Shown: piece by piece, positions 37,262 to 48,268 of the stretch | Layout: each line of letters opens with the position of its first letter | How positions within the stretch are numbered: position 1 is the stretch's first letter | NCBI RefSeq assembly: GCF_022808935.1 | Contig: NZ_JAKZFR010000001.1 | Coordinates: forward strand, 62,001-126,000 | Source of the DNA: Geothrix sp. SG200 | Lineage (GTDB): Bacteria; Acidobacteriota; Holophagae; Holophagales; Holophagaceae | Reading direction: 5' to 3' | DNA: 64,000 nt | Position numbers and translations under genes: made by a program | Notes under the pieces: model-generated | What the model was told of the DNA's origin: nothing | Database searches by the model: none | The model's input: the letters and a program-made list of their open reading frames with translations, nothing else

Positions 37262-38944
37262 ATGCTCTCATCTCTTCGCATCCAGAACCTGGCCCTGGTC
37301 GAAGACCTGTCCCTCGACTGGGGGCCGGGCTTCACGGTGCTCACGGGCGAGACGGGAGCGGGCAAGTCCCTGCTGGTGGATGCGCTGTCGCTGCTGGTGG
37401 GCGCCCGGGGCGACGGGGAGCTGGTGCGGCACGGCGCGGACCGGGCCACGGTGGAGGCCGTGGTGGAGGGCCGCTTCGAGGCCTGGCGGGCCTTCCTGGT
37501 CGAGCGTGGCTTGCCGGAGGAACAGCCGGTGGTGTTGCGCCGCGAGGTGGGGGCGGGCCGCAGCCGGGCCTGGATCAACGGCGCCAGCTGCGCCCTGGCG
37601 GACCTGCGGGAGGCGGGCCGCCTCTGGATGCGCCTCACCAGCCAGCACGACCACCAGTCGTTGCTGGGCGAAGACCGCCATCTGACGCTCATCGACGAGG
37701 TGCTGGGAATCGAGCCCGCCCTGGAACCCCAAGCTGCCGCCGTGCGGGAGGCCGAGGCCGCGCTGAAGGCCCGCCGGCGCAGCGAGGCCGAACGCGAGCA
37801 GCGCCTGGAGCAGCTCGCGGAGGCCCTGGCGGATCTGGAGAAGCTGGCGCCGAAGCCCGGCGAGTGGGCCCAGCTCAAGGCCGACCGCGAGCCCCTGCGC
37901 CATGCCGTTCACCTGGAGCAGGCCTTCCGGGAAGCCGCCGAGGCCCTTGACGCCGGCATTCCCAAGGTGGAGCTGGCCCACAAGGCGCTGGTGCGCGCCG
38001 TGACCCATTGGCCGGACGCCGTGGCCGAGCAGGACCGCCTGCGATCCGCCGTCCTGGAGCTGGAGGATCTCCTGGCCCTTTCCCAGGACCAGGCTTTGCG
38101 CTGGTCCCAGGCCGGCGCCGATCGCATCGAGGCCATGGAGGCCCGCCTCGCCCTCTACGAGCGTCTGGCCCGCCGCCACCGCTGCGAGCCCGAGGACTTG
38201 GCCGCGCGCCAGCAGGCGCTCAAGGACGAACAGCGGGCCCTGCTGGCTGGCGATGTCTCCGTGAAGGAGCTGGAACAGGCCCTGACGAAGGCCACGGAGG
38301 CCTACCGCCAGCTGGCCGAGGTGCTGCATGGTCGCCGGTCCGAGGCCATTCCCAAGCTGGAAGCCGAAGTCCAGAAGCGACTGGGCCGCCTGGGCATGAA
38401 GGGGGCACGGATCCAGCTGCGGCTCGTCCTGGCGGAGGAATCCGGCAGCCCCGTCCAGCAGAGCGGCCGGCCCGTCCGCGTGGCGGCCCAGGGCTTCTCG
38501 GCCCTGGCCATCTGGATCGAGCCGAACCCCGGCGAGGGTTTCCGCCCCCTGGCGAAGATCGCCTCCGGCGGCGAGCTGAGCCGCCTCATGCTGTCGCTCG
38601 TGGGGGCCGGTCTCGCCCTCGGCGCGGGCGTCAGGGACGGCCTCACCCTGGTGCTGGACGAGGTGGATGCGGGTCTCGGCGGTGAGACGGCCCTGGCTGT
38701 GGGCAAGGCCGTGGCGGAACTCGGGAAGGCCCATCAGGTGCTGGCGGTGACGCACCTGGCCCAGGTGGCGGCTCGCGCCGATCGGCACGGACGCCTGCAC
38801 AAGGAGACCGAAGGCGGCCGCACCCGGAGTGCCCTGGGCTGGGTGGCGGGCGAGACCCGCAATCGGGAGCTGGCCCGCCTCCTCTCCGGCCATCCCGACC
38901 GACCGGAGGCGCTGGAGCACGCGAAGGTGCTGCTCGAAGGATGA
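37262..38944 (+). CDS. recN: DNA repair protein RecN
   Basis: A 560-residue SMC-like ATPase of normal family length. The Walker A motif is GETGAGKS near residue 29 within FTVLTGETGAGKSLLVDAL. A long coiled-coil middle is seen (EAEAALKARRRSEAEREQRLEQLAEAL). The C-terminal half has the signature KIASGGELSRLMLSL and Walker B LVLDEVDAGLGG. It acts in double-strand-break repair. The 167-base spacer upstream shows no clear LexA-type box by eye. A bidirectional terminator follows. Confidence 0.96.
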   Translation: MLSSLRIQNLALVEDLSLDWGPGFTVLTGETGAGKSLLVDALSLLVGARGDGELVRHGADRATVEAVVEGRFEAWRAFLVERGLPEEQPVVLRREVGAGRSRAWINGASCALADLREAGRLWMRLTSQHDHQSLLGEDRHLTLIDEVLGIEPALEPQAAAVREAEAALKARRRSEAEREQRLEQLAEALADLEKLAPKPGEWAQLKADREPLRHAVHLEQAFREAAEALDAGIPKVELAHKALVRAVTHWPDAVAEQDRLRSAVLELEDLLALSQDQALRWSQAGADRIEAMEARLALYERLARRHRCEPEDLAARQQALKDEQRALLAGDVSVKELEQALTKATEAYRQLAEVLHGRRSEAIPKLEAEVQKRLGRLGMKGARIQLRLVLAEESGSPVQQSGRPVRVAAQGFSALAIWIEPNPGEGFRPLAKIASGGELSRLMLSLVGAGLALGAGVRDGLTLVLDEVDAGLGGETALAVGKAVAELGKAHQVLAVTHLAQVAARADRHGRLHKETEGGRTRSALGWVAGETRNRELARLLSGHPDRPEALEHAKVLLEG

Positions 38945-38957
38945 GCCTGGGCGGATG

Positions 38958-38986
38958 AAAAAGGGCCGCCCGGAGGCGGCCCTTTC
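38958..38986. terminator. Bidirectional terminator between recN and the M4 peptidase gene
   Basis: An 8-bp GC stem (GGGCCGCC / GGCGGCCC, 4-base loop) is flanked by AAAAA on the left and TTT on the right. It serves recN on the forward strand and, with a five-T tail, the reverse-strand M4 gene. Confidence 0.8.
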
Positions 38987-39001
38987 CGTGGTTCGTTCCG
39001 A

Positions 39002-41428
39002 CTACTTGACGCTCACATCGTCGACGACGAAGGAGGTCTGGAGGCTGCTGTCCTCCACAGAGTAGAAGCGCAGGCGGATGGTCTGGCCCTTGTAGGCGCT
39101 GAGGCTCAGCGACTTCTGGGTGTAGCCCGTGCCCTTGTTCAGGTTGGAGTAGGTAGCCAGGGTGGCCAGCACGGTGCCGGAGGTGTTGAGGACCTGCACC
39201 TTCATCGTGTCGTAGGCGGTGGTGGTGGTGGTCTCCGCCGTGTCGATGTGGAGCCAGAAGGTCAGGGTGCCGGTGGCGGTGCTGGGGATGGCGATCTGCT
39301 GGTAGATGTAGTCGGTGTGGGCGGAGCCGTAGCCGCACATCCAGGCATCGTAGGAGCCGCCGTGGGCGGGCTCGCCGGTGTAGGTGCCGATGACGCCGGT
39401 GGTCTGGGTCCAGCTGGTGGCGCCGCTCTCGAAGCCGCCGTTCAGGACCAGTTCGGTGCCGGAGGTGCTGTTGGAGACCGTGAAGCTCACGCCGGTGCTG
39501 GTGCCCACGTTGCCGGCGGCGTCATAGGCCTTGGCGGTCAGCGTGTGGGTGGCGTTGGTCAGCGTGGTGCTGTCCAGCGTCATGCTGTAGGGGCTGGTGG
39601 TGTCGCTGCCCTTCAGCGCGCCATCCACGTAGAACTCCACCTTGGTGACGCCCACGTTGTCGGAGGCGGTGGCGGAGAAGGTGATGGTGCCGCTGGTGCC
39701 GGATTCAGAGGCGGAGACGGTGGGGGCGGTGGTGTCGGAGGAGCCACTGGTCCAGGCCGATCCCACGTTGATGCCGTGGAAGGCGTTCCACACGGCCTGC
39801 TCCTCGACGCCACCGGCGCCGTAGAGGTCCTTGGCGGCGCTGATGGCGGCCGTGCGAGCCCCGGCGTAGTTGGTGCTGGAGGTCATGTAGACCGTCAGCG
39901 CGCGGAACCAGATGGCCGCGGCCTTGTCGTTGCCGATGCCGGTCATGCCGCTGGGCAGGTAGGTGGTGCTGGTGTTGCCGCTGGTGGTGGCGCCCTGACT
40001 CAGGAAGTAGAAGCAGCGGTTCATGGGGCCGCTGGAGTAGTGCACGTCCAGGTTGCCGATGGTGGAGGACCAGGCGTCGGGGCTGGAGCCATCGAGGCTG
40101 GGCTTGTACATCCAGCGCAGGGGGTTGGTGGCCAGCTGCTCGCCGATGGTCCAGTTGCCGCCGGTGCTGCCGATGGTGGAACCCGACCCGCCGCGGGCGT
40201 AGAACTCGATCATGGTGCCGAAGATGTCGGAGTTCGACTCGTTCAGGCCGCCCGATTCGCCGGAGTAGGTGAGGTTGGCGGTGCGGGCGCAGACGCCGTG
40301 GCTCATCTCGTGGCCGGCCACGTCCAGGGCAGTCAGCGTCGTGAAACTGGAGCCGTCGCCGTAGGTCATGCAGAAGCAGCTGTCAGACCAGAAGGCGTTG
40401 TCGTAGCTGTTGCTGATGTGGACGCGGCTGTAGGTGGCGGTGCCGGCGCCGTCGATGCCATTGCGGCCGAAGACGTTCTTGTAGAAGTCCCAGCTCTTGA
40501 TCATGCCGAACATGGCGTCCACAGCCGCGGTCTCGCCGTTGGCGGCGGTGGTGGAGGAGCCTTCCACGTAGTTCGCGCCATCGCCCCAGGTGTTGTCCGC
40601 ATCGGTGTAGAGCGTGCCGGTGGCGGTGGAGGTGGTGGCGGCGTGGGCCATGTTGGTGACCACGTTGTTGCCGAAGGAGCCGCCGCTGCCGCGGGTCATG
40701 TCGCGCAGCTCATAGGTGCTGCCGGTGTAGTTCGTGGGCAGGGAGACGGTGCCGTTGTACTGGCTGTTGCCCGTGCCGGTGGCCGCGGTGGTGTGGAGGG
40801 AGTTCCAGGACTTCAGGATGGCGCCGTTACGGGCGTCCACCAGGTAGTCGGTGTGCTTGATGCCGTCCTGGTCGTTCTCGAGCTCGGTGTGGACGTGGTA
40901 GGCCAGGGTGTAACGGACGACCTGGCGGGTCATGTCCTCGGCGTTCAGGTCGGCGGCGGCCCGGCCGTGGCGGGCGACCTCGATCGTTTCGGGATAGACC
41001 ACCAGCTCGGCGCTGGGGGCATAGGCGTAGGCACCCTTGGGGGCCAGGTCTCGCTGGACGACGGCCAGGGCTTCCGCCGTGTCGAGGGAGGGCGTCACGT
41101 TCAGCTGGATGCCCTTGAGCAGGGCGTTCGTGAGGGGAAGCTCGGTGCCGTTCTTGGCGGTGTGGGTGATGACGTCGCCGCCCCACACCTTCACGCCCTT
41201 GTAGGTCTGCTGGAAGTGGGCGTGCGACTGACCGAGCTGGTCGGAGTGGGCGTCGCGGAGGAGGAACGCGTGATCGCCGTCCAGGCCGAGCTGGGCGCGG
41301 GAGGCCAGGAGGTGCTGGGACGCGGACTCTGCGCGCAGGGTGTCCTGCGGGAGGCGGGCGCTCAGGGAACCGGCGGCGAGGGCCGCGGTGAGGAAGGACA
41401 GGGCCATACGGCCCGTGGAGGTCGCCAT
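39002..41428 (-). CDS. Secreted thermolysin-type M4 metallopeptidase
   Basis: An 808-residue protein with signal peptide, an FTP/PepSY-like propeptide (residues about 35-230), and an M4 catalytic domain. The zinc site is H373-E374-M-S-H377 with the third ligand E397 (GGLNESNSD). After the peptidase comes an Ig-like domain (TVSASESGTSGTITFSATASDNVGVTKVEFYVDG) and a C-terminal beta-sandwich resembling carbohydrate-binding modules (LVLNGGFESGATSWTQTTG). It is probably an extracellular protease. The ATG at 41428 has an AAGGAG site. The Thr/Ser-rich composition differs from its neighbours. The AT-rich region upstream probably carries its promoter. Confidence 0.94.
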   Translation of the reverse strand: MATSTGRMALSFLTAALAAGSLSARLPQDTLRAESASQHLLASRAQLGLDGDHAFLLRDAHSDQLGQSHAHFQQTYKGVKVWGGDVITHTAKNGTELPLTNALLKGIQLNVTPSLDTAEALAVVQRDLAPKGAYAYAPSAELVVYPETIEVARHGRAAADLNAEDMTRQVVRYTLAYHVHTELENDQDGIKHTDYLVDARNGAILKSWNSLHTTAATGTGNSQYNGTVSLPTNYTGSTYELRDMTRGSGGSFGNNVVTNMAHAATTSTATGTLYTDADNTWGDGANYVEGSSTTAANGETAAVDAMFGMIKSWDFYKNVFGRNGIDGAGTATYSRVHISNSYDNAFWSDSCFCMTYGDGSSFTTLTALDVAGHEMSHGVCARTANLTYSGESGGLNESNSDIFGTMIEFYARGGSGSTIGSTGGNWTIGEQLATNPLRWMYKPSLDGSSPDAWSSTIGNLDVHYSSGPMNRCFYFLSQGATTSGNTSTTYLPSGMTGIGNDKAAAIWFRALTVYMTSSTNYAGARTAAISAAKDLYGAGGVEEQAVWNAFHGINVGSAWTSGSSDTTAPTVSASESGTSGTITFSATASDNVGVTKVEFYVDGALKGSDTTSPYSMTLDSTTLTNATHTLTAKAYDAAGNVGTSTGVSFTVSNSTSGTELVLNGGFESGATSWTQTTGVIGTYTGEPAHGGSYDAWMCGYGSAHTDYIYQQIAIPSTATGTLTFWLHIDTAETTTTTAYDTMKVQVLNTSGTVLATLATYSNLNKGTGYTQKSLSLSAYKGQTIRLRFYSVEDSSLQTSFVVDDVSVK

Positions 41429-41545
41429 GGGGGCTCCTTGACTTGGGGGGGGGGAGGGCCTGCCCGCTTCGCGCAAGCGAGGGCGGAGGCTCAGTGGGGG
41501 GGGAAAGATCGGAAAGTCGGAACCAGAGTCCCTACCGCGCGTCAA

Positions 41546-41671
41546 CCCCTCAAGTTAAGGCTTGTTAATTTTCTTGAGAATCATTTCTATTTAAAAAAAT
41601 ACGATACAAACTTATTAATACCAATGGTTGATAATTAATCCATCGGTCCGGTTTGATCATTTTGATCAAAG
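41546..41671. promoter_or_regulatory. AT-rich control region with a perfect palindrome
   Basis: The 291 bases between the M4 gene and der contain a strongly AT-rich core (about 41555-41645) that stands out in this GC-rich DNA. At 41652-41670 lies a perfect inverted repeat, TTTGATCA-TTT-TGATCAAA. It is a likely operator or activator site for the reverse-strand M4 gene 224 bases away. A short hairpin (GAAGGG / CCCTTC, 41676-41693) next to it may help end der transcripts. Confidence 0.5.
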
Positions 41672-41719
41672 GCCTGAAGGGATCTCGCCCTTCTGGAACC
41701 CCGGGGGCGGATCCGGAGC

Positions 41720-43294
41720 TTAGGGCCGCTTGGTGGATTTCTGGCGGACCCGCTTCGGGCCGGTGCCCTTGCGGGGGGCCTGCTTGGCCGCCGGTCGGGG
41801 GCCTTCCTTCTTCTTGGGCCTGGGCCGGGCCTTCACCCTGTCCGCCCGCTGGGCCTGGAGGGACTCGTTGCTGCGGGAGGGCTTGAGGCCTTCGCCGGGA
41901 TCGAGGATGCGGCGCACGGGAGCCATCTCGGCCTCCTCGCCCTCGCCCTTCTGCTTCTTCTGGACGCTGAGGCGGAGGGGCACGCCCGCCAGGCCGAACT
42001 GCTCGCGCAGGCGGTTCTCCAGGTAGCGCACGTAGCTGAAGTGCAGGCCCCGGTCCGTGTTGGCCTTCACCACGAAGCTGGGAGGTCGCACGCCCACCTG
42101 GGTCATGAAGTAGAGCTTGGGAAGCTTGCCGTCCACCGCGTGGGGGCTCATGGCCGCCACGGATTCGCGCAGGAAGCGGTTCAGTTCGCCCGTGGGGATG
42201 CGCCGTGCGTGGGCTTCGGCCAGCTCGTCGATCATGCCGAAGAGTTTGGACACTCGCTGTCCAGTCAAGGCGGAGAGGAAGATCATGGGCGCGTGGTGCA
42301 GGAAGCCGAGGCTGCGGCGGAGGTCCTCCTCGGCGCCGTAGATGGTGTGCGTGTCCTTCTCCACCAGGTCCCACTTGTTCACCACGAGGATGACGGCGGC
42401 GCCGGCCTCCTGCGCGTAGCCGGCGATGACGGCGTCCTGGTGGGTGGCGCCTTCGACGGCGTCCAGCAGCAGGAGGCTGACATCAGCCCGGGCCATGGCC
42501 TGCTTGGCCTTGAGGATGCTGAGCTTCTCGGCGCCCTCGTGGGTCTTGCCCTTCTTGCGGATTCCGGCCGTGTCGATCATCCGGTAGACCTTCCCCTTCA
42601 CGTGGAAGACCGTGTCCACCGTGTCCCGCGTGGTGCCAGCCACGTCGCTCACCAGGCTGCGCTCATAGCCCAGCAGCCGGTTCGTGAGGGAGGACTTGCC
42701 CACGTTGGGGCGGCCGATGAGGGCGAAGCGCAGCTCGTCCGAGAGGTTGTGGATGGCCGCTTCCTCGGGGGTGCGGTGGAAGGGCAGGCGGGCGCGGATG
42801 GCCTCAAGCAGCTCGGGCACGCCGGACCCGTGGGCCGCAGAGATGGAGAGCACCGCGTCGAAGCCCAGGCCGTAGAAGCCGGCGTCGGGAGCCCCGCCCT
42901 TCATGCCGTCCAGCTTGTTGATGACCAGGAGGATGGGCTTGCCTTGGCGGCGGAGGCGACCCGCGATCTCCTCGTCGCCGGCCGTGAGGCCATCGTGCCC
43001 GTCCACCAGAAGGATGGCCACGTGGGCCTCGCCCAGGGCCGCTTCGGCCATGCGGGTGATGCCCTGGGTGATGACATCATCGCCTTCGAAATCCAGACCG
43101 CCGGTGTCCACCAGCTCGAAGACCTCCTCGGCCATCCCCTCGTCATCGAGGCAGGTGACGCGACCATAGCTGCGGTCCCTGGTCATGCCCGGCAGGTCGT
43201 GGACCAGGGCTGCCCGGCTGCGGGTGAGCCGGTTGAAGAGGGTGGACTTGCCCACGTTGGGACGTCCGCAGAGGGCGACGAGAGGCAGTTTCAT
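41720..43294 (-). CDS. der: Ribosome biogenesis GTPase Der (EngA)
   Basis: A 524-residue protein with two tandem GTPase domains, the mark of Der. The P-loops are GRPNVGKS near residue 10 and again near 196 (IGRPNVGKSSLTN); the NKLDG and NKWDL motifs confer guanine specificity. A C-terminal KH-like domain follows. The last 65 residues form a Lys/Arg/Pro-rich tail (RPRPKKKEGPRPAAKQAPRK), longer than usual, which may bind rRNA. It acts in 50S subunit assembly. Confidence 0.96.
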   Translation of the reverse strand: MKLPLVALCGRPNVGKSTLFNRLTRSRAALVHDLPGMTRDRSYGRVTCLDDEGMAEEVFELVDTGGLDFEGDDVITQGITRMAEAALGEAHVAILLVDGHDGLTAGDEEIAGRLRRQGKPILLVINKLDGMKGGAPDAGFYGLGFDAVLSISAAHGSGVPELLEAIRARLPFHRTPEEAAIHNLSDELRFALIGRPNVGKSSLTNRLLGYERSLVSDVAGTTRDTVDTVFHVKGKVYRMIDTAGIRKKGKTHEGAEKLSILKAKQAMARADVSLLLLDAVEGATHQDAVIAGYAQEAGAAVILVVNKWDLVEKDTHTIYGAEEDLRRSLGFLHHAPMIFLSALTGQRVSKLFGMIDELAEAHARRIPTGELNRFLRESVAAMSPHAVDGKLPKLYFMTQVGVRPPSFVVKANTDRGLHFSYVRYLENRLREQFGLAGVPLRLSVQKKQKGEGEEAEMAPVRRILDPGEGLKPSRSNESLQAQRADRVKARPRPKKKEGPRPAAKQAPRKGTGPKRVRQKSTKRP

Positions 43295-43409
43295 ATCTGT
43301 TCCAAGCCCTCCAGTCTATCGGCCTGGGCCGGAAAAGACAGCGCAGGAATGAGGACGCGTCGTCACTTCCGCCGTAAGCTGGAGTGGATAAATCCGACGA
43401 GGTGCGTTC

Positions 43410-43754
43410 ATGAAGAGGATTCTTGCGGTCTTCCTGGTCGTGGCGGGGCTGTTCACCGGAGTCTACTACGTCATGACGGGCCGCCTTCCCTGGGTGGCCC
43501 TCTCCCAGGAGGAACAGCAGGTCATCGCCCTGGGCGAGGAGTTCCAGCGGGCGCGGGAGCAGTGGCAGACGGCCGGCCGGACCCAGGCCCTGGGGGTGGA
43601 TGCGTCCAGCCAGATCGAGGCTCCGCTGGCGACCTTGGATCGCCTCGACCAGGAACTGGCGGACCTGACGCCCCAGCTGAAGTCGACCGAAGCCAAGAAC
43701 CGGGCCACGATCCTGCGGAGGGAGATCGCGGCGTTCAAGAGCGAGATGCGGTAG
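43410..43754 (+). CDS. Small membrane-anchored coiled-coil protein
   Basis: A 114-residue protein starting MKRILAVFLVVAGLFTGVYYVM, a single N-terminal membrane helix. The remainder is charged and helical (LSQEEQQVIALGEEFQRAREQW; LDRLDQELADLTPQLKSTEAKNRATILRREIAAF), consistent with a coiled coil in the periplasm. I recognise no family. It is divergent from der and is followed by the repeat region. Confidence 0.7.
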   Translation: MKRILAVFLVVAGLFTGVYYVMTGRLPWVALSQEEQQVIALGEEFQRAREQWQTAGRTQALGVDASSQIEAPLATLDRLDQELADLTPQLKSTEAKNRATILRREIAAFKSEMR

Positions 43755-43798
43755 AGGGCCCATCGGGTTGGCCGTTCTCCCCCTTCCGCACCGACCCA

Positions 43799-44390
43799 TG
43801 AAGTCGCGGGGCTCGACCATTCGACTGAAGCGCAGCGGAAGGAGAATAGGACGGCATGACCGGAGGTCATGGCCGCCCGAAGGGCGAGGGCGGAGCCCGA
43901 GTCAGCGGGTCCGCGGCGCCCTTCGGGCTTGCGTCCCCCGGCCTTGCTCTGACAGGGCATCAAGCCCTGTCTCCGCAAGTCCACTCGACGCTGGATCCTG
44001 GCCGCGCATGCGCGGCCGGGGCGGGTCCGAGCCCCATCGGCCCCGCCGTTCTCCTCCTCTCGTTTCGACCCACCTAGTCGCGGGGCTCGAACGCGGCTCC
44101 GTCGCCCTTCGGGCTAGGATCCGCCGCGTAGCCGGCAGCTACTCCGGCCCTCCACTGGAGAGCCTCCGCTGACGCTGCCGTCTCCGCACTCGCGGGTCCG
44201 AGCCCCATCAGCCCCGCCGTTCCCCTCCTCTCGTTTCGACCCACGTAGTCGCGGGGCTCGAACGCGGCTCCGTCGCCCTTCGGGCTAGGATCCGCCGCGT
44301 AGCCGGCAGCTACTCCGGCCCTCCACTGGAGGGCCTCCGCTGACGCTGCCGTCTCCGCACTCGCGGGTCCGAGCCCCATCAGCCCCAAAC
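43799..44390. repeat. Tandem repeats resembling the 3' half of tRNA-Asp
   Basis: Three units lie between the coiled-coil gene and tRNA-Asp. The last two share a 171-base period (starts at 44075 and 44246, almost identical); the first, from about 43799, is longer and diverged. Each unit begins near AGTCGCGGGGCTCGA and ends with CGCGGGTCCGAGCCCCATC, which resembles the T-arm and acceptor strand of the adjacent tRNA-Asp, in opposite orientation to the gene. No protein-coding gene is supported in this stretch of more than 600 bases; an open frame across it reflects only the repeat. Confidence 0.8.
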
Positions 44391-44393
44391 GCG

Positions 44394-44419
44394 AAAAAGC
44401 GCCCGACTGGGCGCTTTTT
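44394..44419 (-). terminator. Terminator of the tRNA transcript
   Basis: A perfect 11-bp stem AAAAAGCGCCC / GGGCGCTTTTT with a 4-base loop directly follows tRNA-Asp on the reverse strand, sharing one base with its encoded CCA end. Confidence 0.9.
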
Positions 44420-44495
44420 GGCGGGGCTGACGGGGCTCGAACCCGCGACCTCCGGCGTGACAGGCCGGCACTCTAACCGACTGAGCTACAACCCC
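44419..44495 (-). tRNA. tRNA-Asp (anticodon GTC)
   Basis: A 77-nt gene including an encoded CCA. The acceptor stem pairs GGGGTTG with CAGCCCC, the D arm is AGCTCAGTCGGTTAGAG, the anticodon stem-loop is CCGGC-CTGTCAC-GCCGG with anticodon GTC, and the T loop contains GGTTCGAGCCC. It follows tRNA-Val on the same strand with 22 bases between. Confidence 0.96.
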
Positions 44496-44517
44496 TTGCT
44501 TTTTCACCAGATGGATC

Positions 44518-44593
44518 TGGTGGGCGATGACGGGCTCGAACCGCCGACATGCTGCGTGTAAGGCAGCTGCTCTACCGACTGAGCTAATCGCCC
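44518..44593 (-). tRNA. tRNA-Val (anticodon TAC)
   Basis: A 76-nt gene with encoded CCA. The acceptor stem is GGGCGAT with ATCGCCC, the anticodon loop is CTTACAC with TAC, and the T arm is GGCGGTTCGAGCCCGTC. It is the first gene of a two-tRNA transcript with tRNA-Asp. Confidence 0.95.
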
Positions 44594-44653
44594 GAATCGC
44601 CGAACCATGATGCTCACACAGGATGCAGGAAGGGTCAAGGCCAAAGGTCTGCG

Positions 44654-44682
44654 TTGAGGGTTTCCTCCAGATCTGGTAAGGT
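44654..44682 (+). promoter_or_regulatory. Candidate sigma-70 promoter of the ATP synthase operon
   Basis: TTGAGG at 44654-44659 and TAAGGT at 44677-44682 are separated by exactly 17 bases, about 105 bases before the first atp gene. The rest of the 195-base spacer shows nothing else. Confidence 0.45.
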
Positions 44683-44788
44683 TTTCAGACTTCCGTGCCA
44701 GGGGTTCCCGGGGACCTTTCGCTGGTGTCGGTGTGACCCTGGCCGATCCCTTCGGCCGTGGCCTTGGGACGTTTCTGGAGGGTGGCCT

Positions 44789-45301
44789 GTGGCGCTGCTG
44801 GAACTGGCGAATCTGACGCTCCGATCACCGGAAGGGGACGGCCCCGTCGCGCGCATCCTGGCCCAGATGCCGGATCCCATGCGCCCGGACCTGCCGGCCA
44901 TCCTGTTCGTGATCGTCCTGCTCGTGGTGCTCTACATCTACCTCAAGGTGGTGTTCTTCAAGCCCATCACCCAGGTCATGGACGACCGGGAGCGGGACCT
45001 GAGCGCCGGCGGAGACGCCAAGGCCGAGGCCGCGGCGCAGCTGGAGGCCCGTCAGAAGGATTATCAGGGCCGCCTGAAGGATCTCCGCGCGCAGGCCTTC
45101 GAGCGGCGCAAGGCCCTGGCGGATGCCGCCGGCAAGGACAAGCAGCAGCTGCTTGACGAGGCCCGGGCCAAGGCCCTGGCCGAGCGTCAGGCCGCCGTGG
45201 CTTCCCTGAAGGCGCAGCAGGCCGAAGCCAAGCAGAACCTGCTGGCCCAGGTGGACGCCCTGTCCGAGACCATGGCCCAGACCCTCCTGAAGCAGGCCTG
45301 A
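44789..45301 (+). CDS. ATP synthase F0 subunit b (first b-type copy)
   Basis: A protein of 170 residues from a GTG at 44789 with a GGAGG site. A membrane helix (LPAILFVIVLLVVLYIYLKVVFF) near residues 33-55 is followed by a long charged coiled coil (EAAAQLEARQKDYQGRLKDLRAQAFERRKALADAAGKDKQQLLDEARAKALAERQ). It is one of two b-type stator subunits in this operon, joining F1 to the membrane sector. The 33 residues before the helix are not typical, so a start at the internal ATG (MPDPMRPDLP) is also possible. Confidence 0.85.
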   Translation: MALLELANLTLRSPEGDGPVARILAQMPDPMRPDLPAILFVIVLLVVLYIYLKVVFFKPITQVMDDRERDLSAGGDAKAEAAAQLEARQKDYQGRLKDLRAQAFERRKALADAAGKDKQQLLDEARAKALAERQAAVASLKAQQAEAKQNLLAQVDALSETMAQTLLKQA

Positions 45302-45303
45302 GC

Positions 45304-46100
45304 ATGAAGACCCCGAGCATGAATACCCTGACCCGACTCTCCCTCGCCGCCGCCCTGGTGCTCAGCCCCCTCGGGCTGTCGGCCCAGGCCCAAGACTCCC
45401 ACACAGCCCCCGCCGCTGAGGCGCACGAGGCGCCTGCGGCCGGCCACGGCGCCCAGCCTGCGGCGCATGAGGCCCAGCCCGCGGAAGGCCATGCGCCCGA
45501 AGCCCATGGCGAGGCGGCCGCCGGTCACGAAACGGCCGGTCAGGAAGCGCATGGCGGCGCCCACCACGGCCCGGCCATGAAGCTCTTCGGCAAGGCGTAC
45601 GGCAACCTGGGCGCCTTCCTCGTCCAGCTGCTGAACTTCGCCATCTACGCCGCGGCCCTCTTCTTCCTGCTGAAGGGCGCCCTGTCCGCCATGTTCAAGT
45701 CCCGCAAGGAGGAGCTGGAAACGATGCTCGCCCAGGCGGAGAAGGACAAGGCCGAGAGCGAGGCCCAGATGAAGGAGATGGAGGCCAAGATGGCTGGGCT
45801 CGAAGGTGAGCTGGCGGGCATCCTGGCCAAGGCCGAGACCGACGCCGAGGCCGAGAAGCAGCGCGTGCTGGAGGCCGCGAAAGCCGAGGCCGGCCAGATC
45901 CTGGCCCAGGCCCAGGCAGAGATCGGCTTCCAGAAGCGGCAGGCCGAGCAGGAACTGCGGGCTCTCGTGGCCGAGCTGGCCGTCGAAGGCGCTGCCAAGC
46001 GCCTGGAGGCCAAGCTGGCGGGCCCTGACGCCGCCAAGGCCATCGACCGCGCCATCCAGCAGATCGGCCAGCAGACCGCCCAGCAAACCGGGGGTATCCA

Positions 46101-46104
<4 letters not shown>
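45304..46104 (+). CDS. atpF: ATP synthase F0 subunit b-type with signal peptide and His-rich extension
   Basis: A 266-residue protein, about 100 longer than usual. Residues 1-30 look like a cleavable signal peptide (LSLAAALVLSPLGLSAQAQ). Residues 31-90 are an Ala/His/Glu-rich stretch with about 15 histidines. The membrane helix (LVQLLNFAIYAAALFFLLKGAL) comes at about 105-127, followed by the usual b-subunit coiled coil (KSRKEELETMLAQAEKDKAESEAQ...). The His-rich segment should face the periplasm. The gene starts two bases after the first b gene and overlaps atpH by four bases. Confidence 0.88.
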
Positions 46105-48264
<2,160 letters not shown>

Positions 48265-48268
48265 TCCG

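Noticed and set aside
39248-41638. 796-residue forward frame opposite the M4 peptidase
   Set aside because: It is a Gly/Val/Ala-rich shadow; the reverse strand has the HEXXH peptidase with a signal peptide.
41652-41670. FNR/CRP-type box
   Set aside because: The half-sites TTGAT and ATCAA are separated by seven bases, not the four of an FNR site, so only a generic palindrome is claimed.
44074-44388. 104-residue reverse frame with internal duplication
   Set aside because: It is produced by the 171-base tRNA-like repeat, has no ribosome site and does not resemble a protein.
43799-44390. Possible CRISPR array
   Set aside because: The units are 171 bases or longer, few and nearly identical along their whole length; there are no short repeats with unique spacers and no cas genes.
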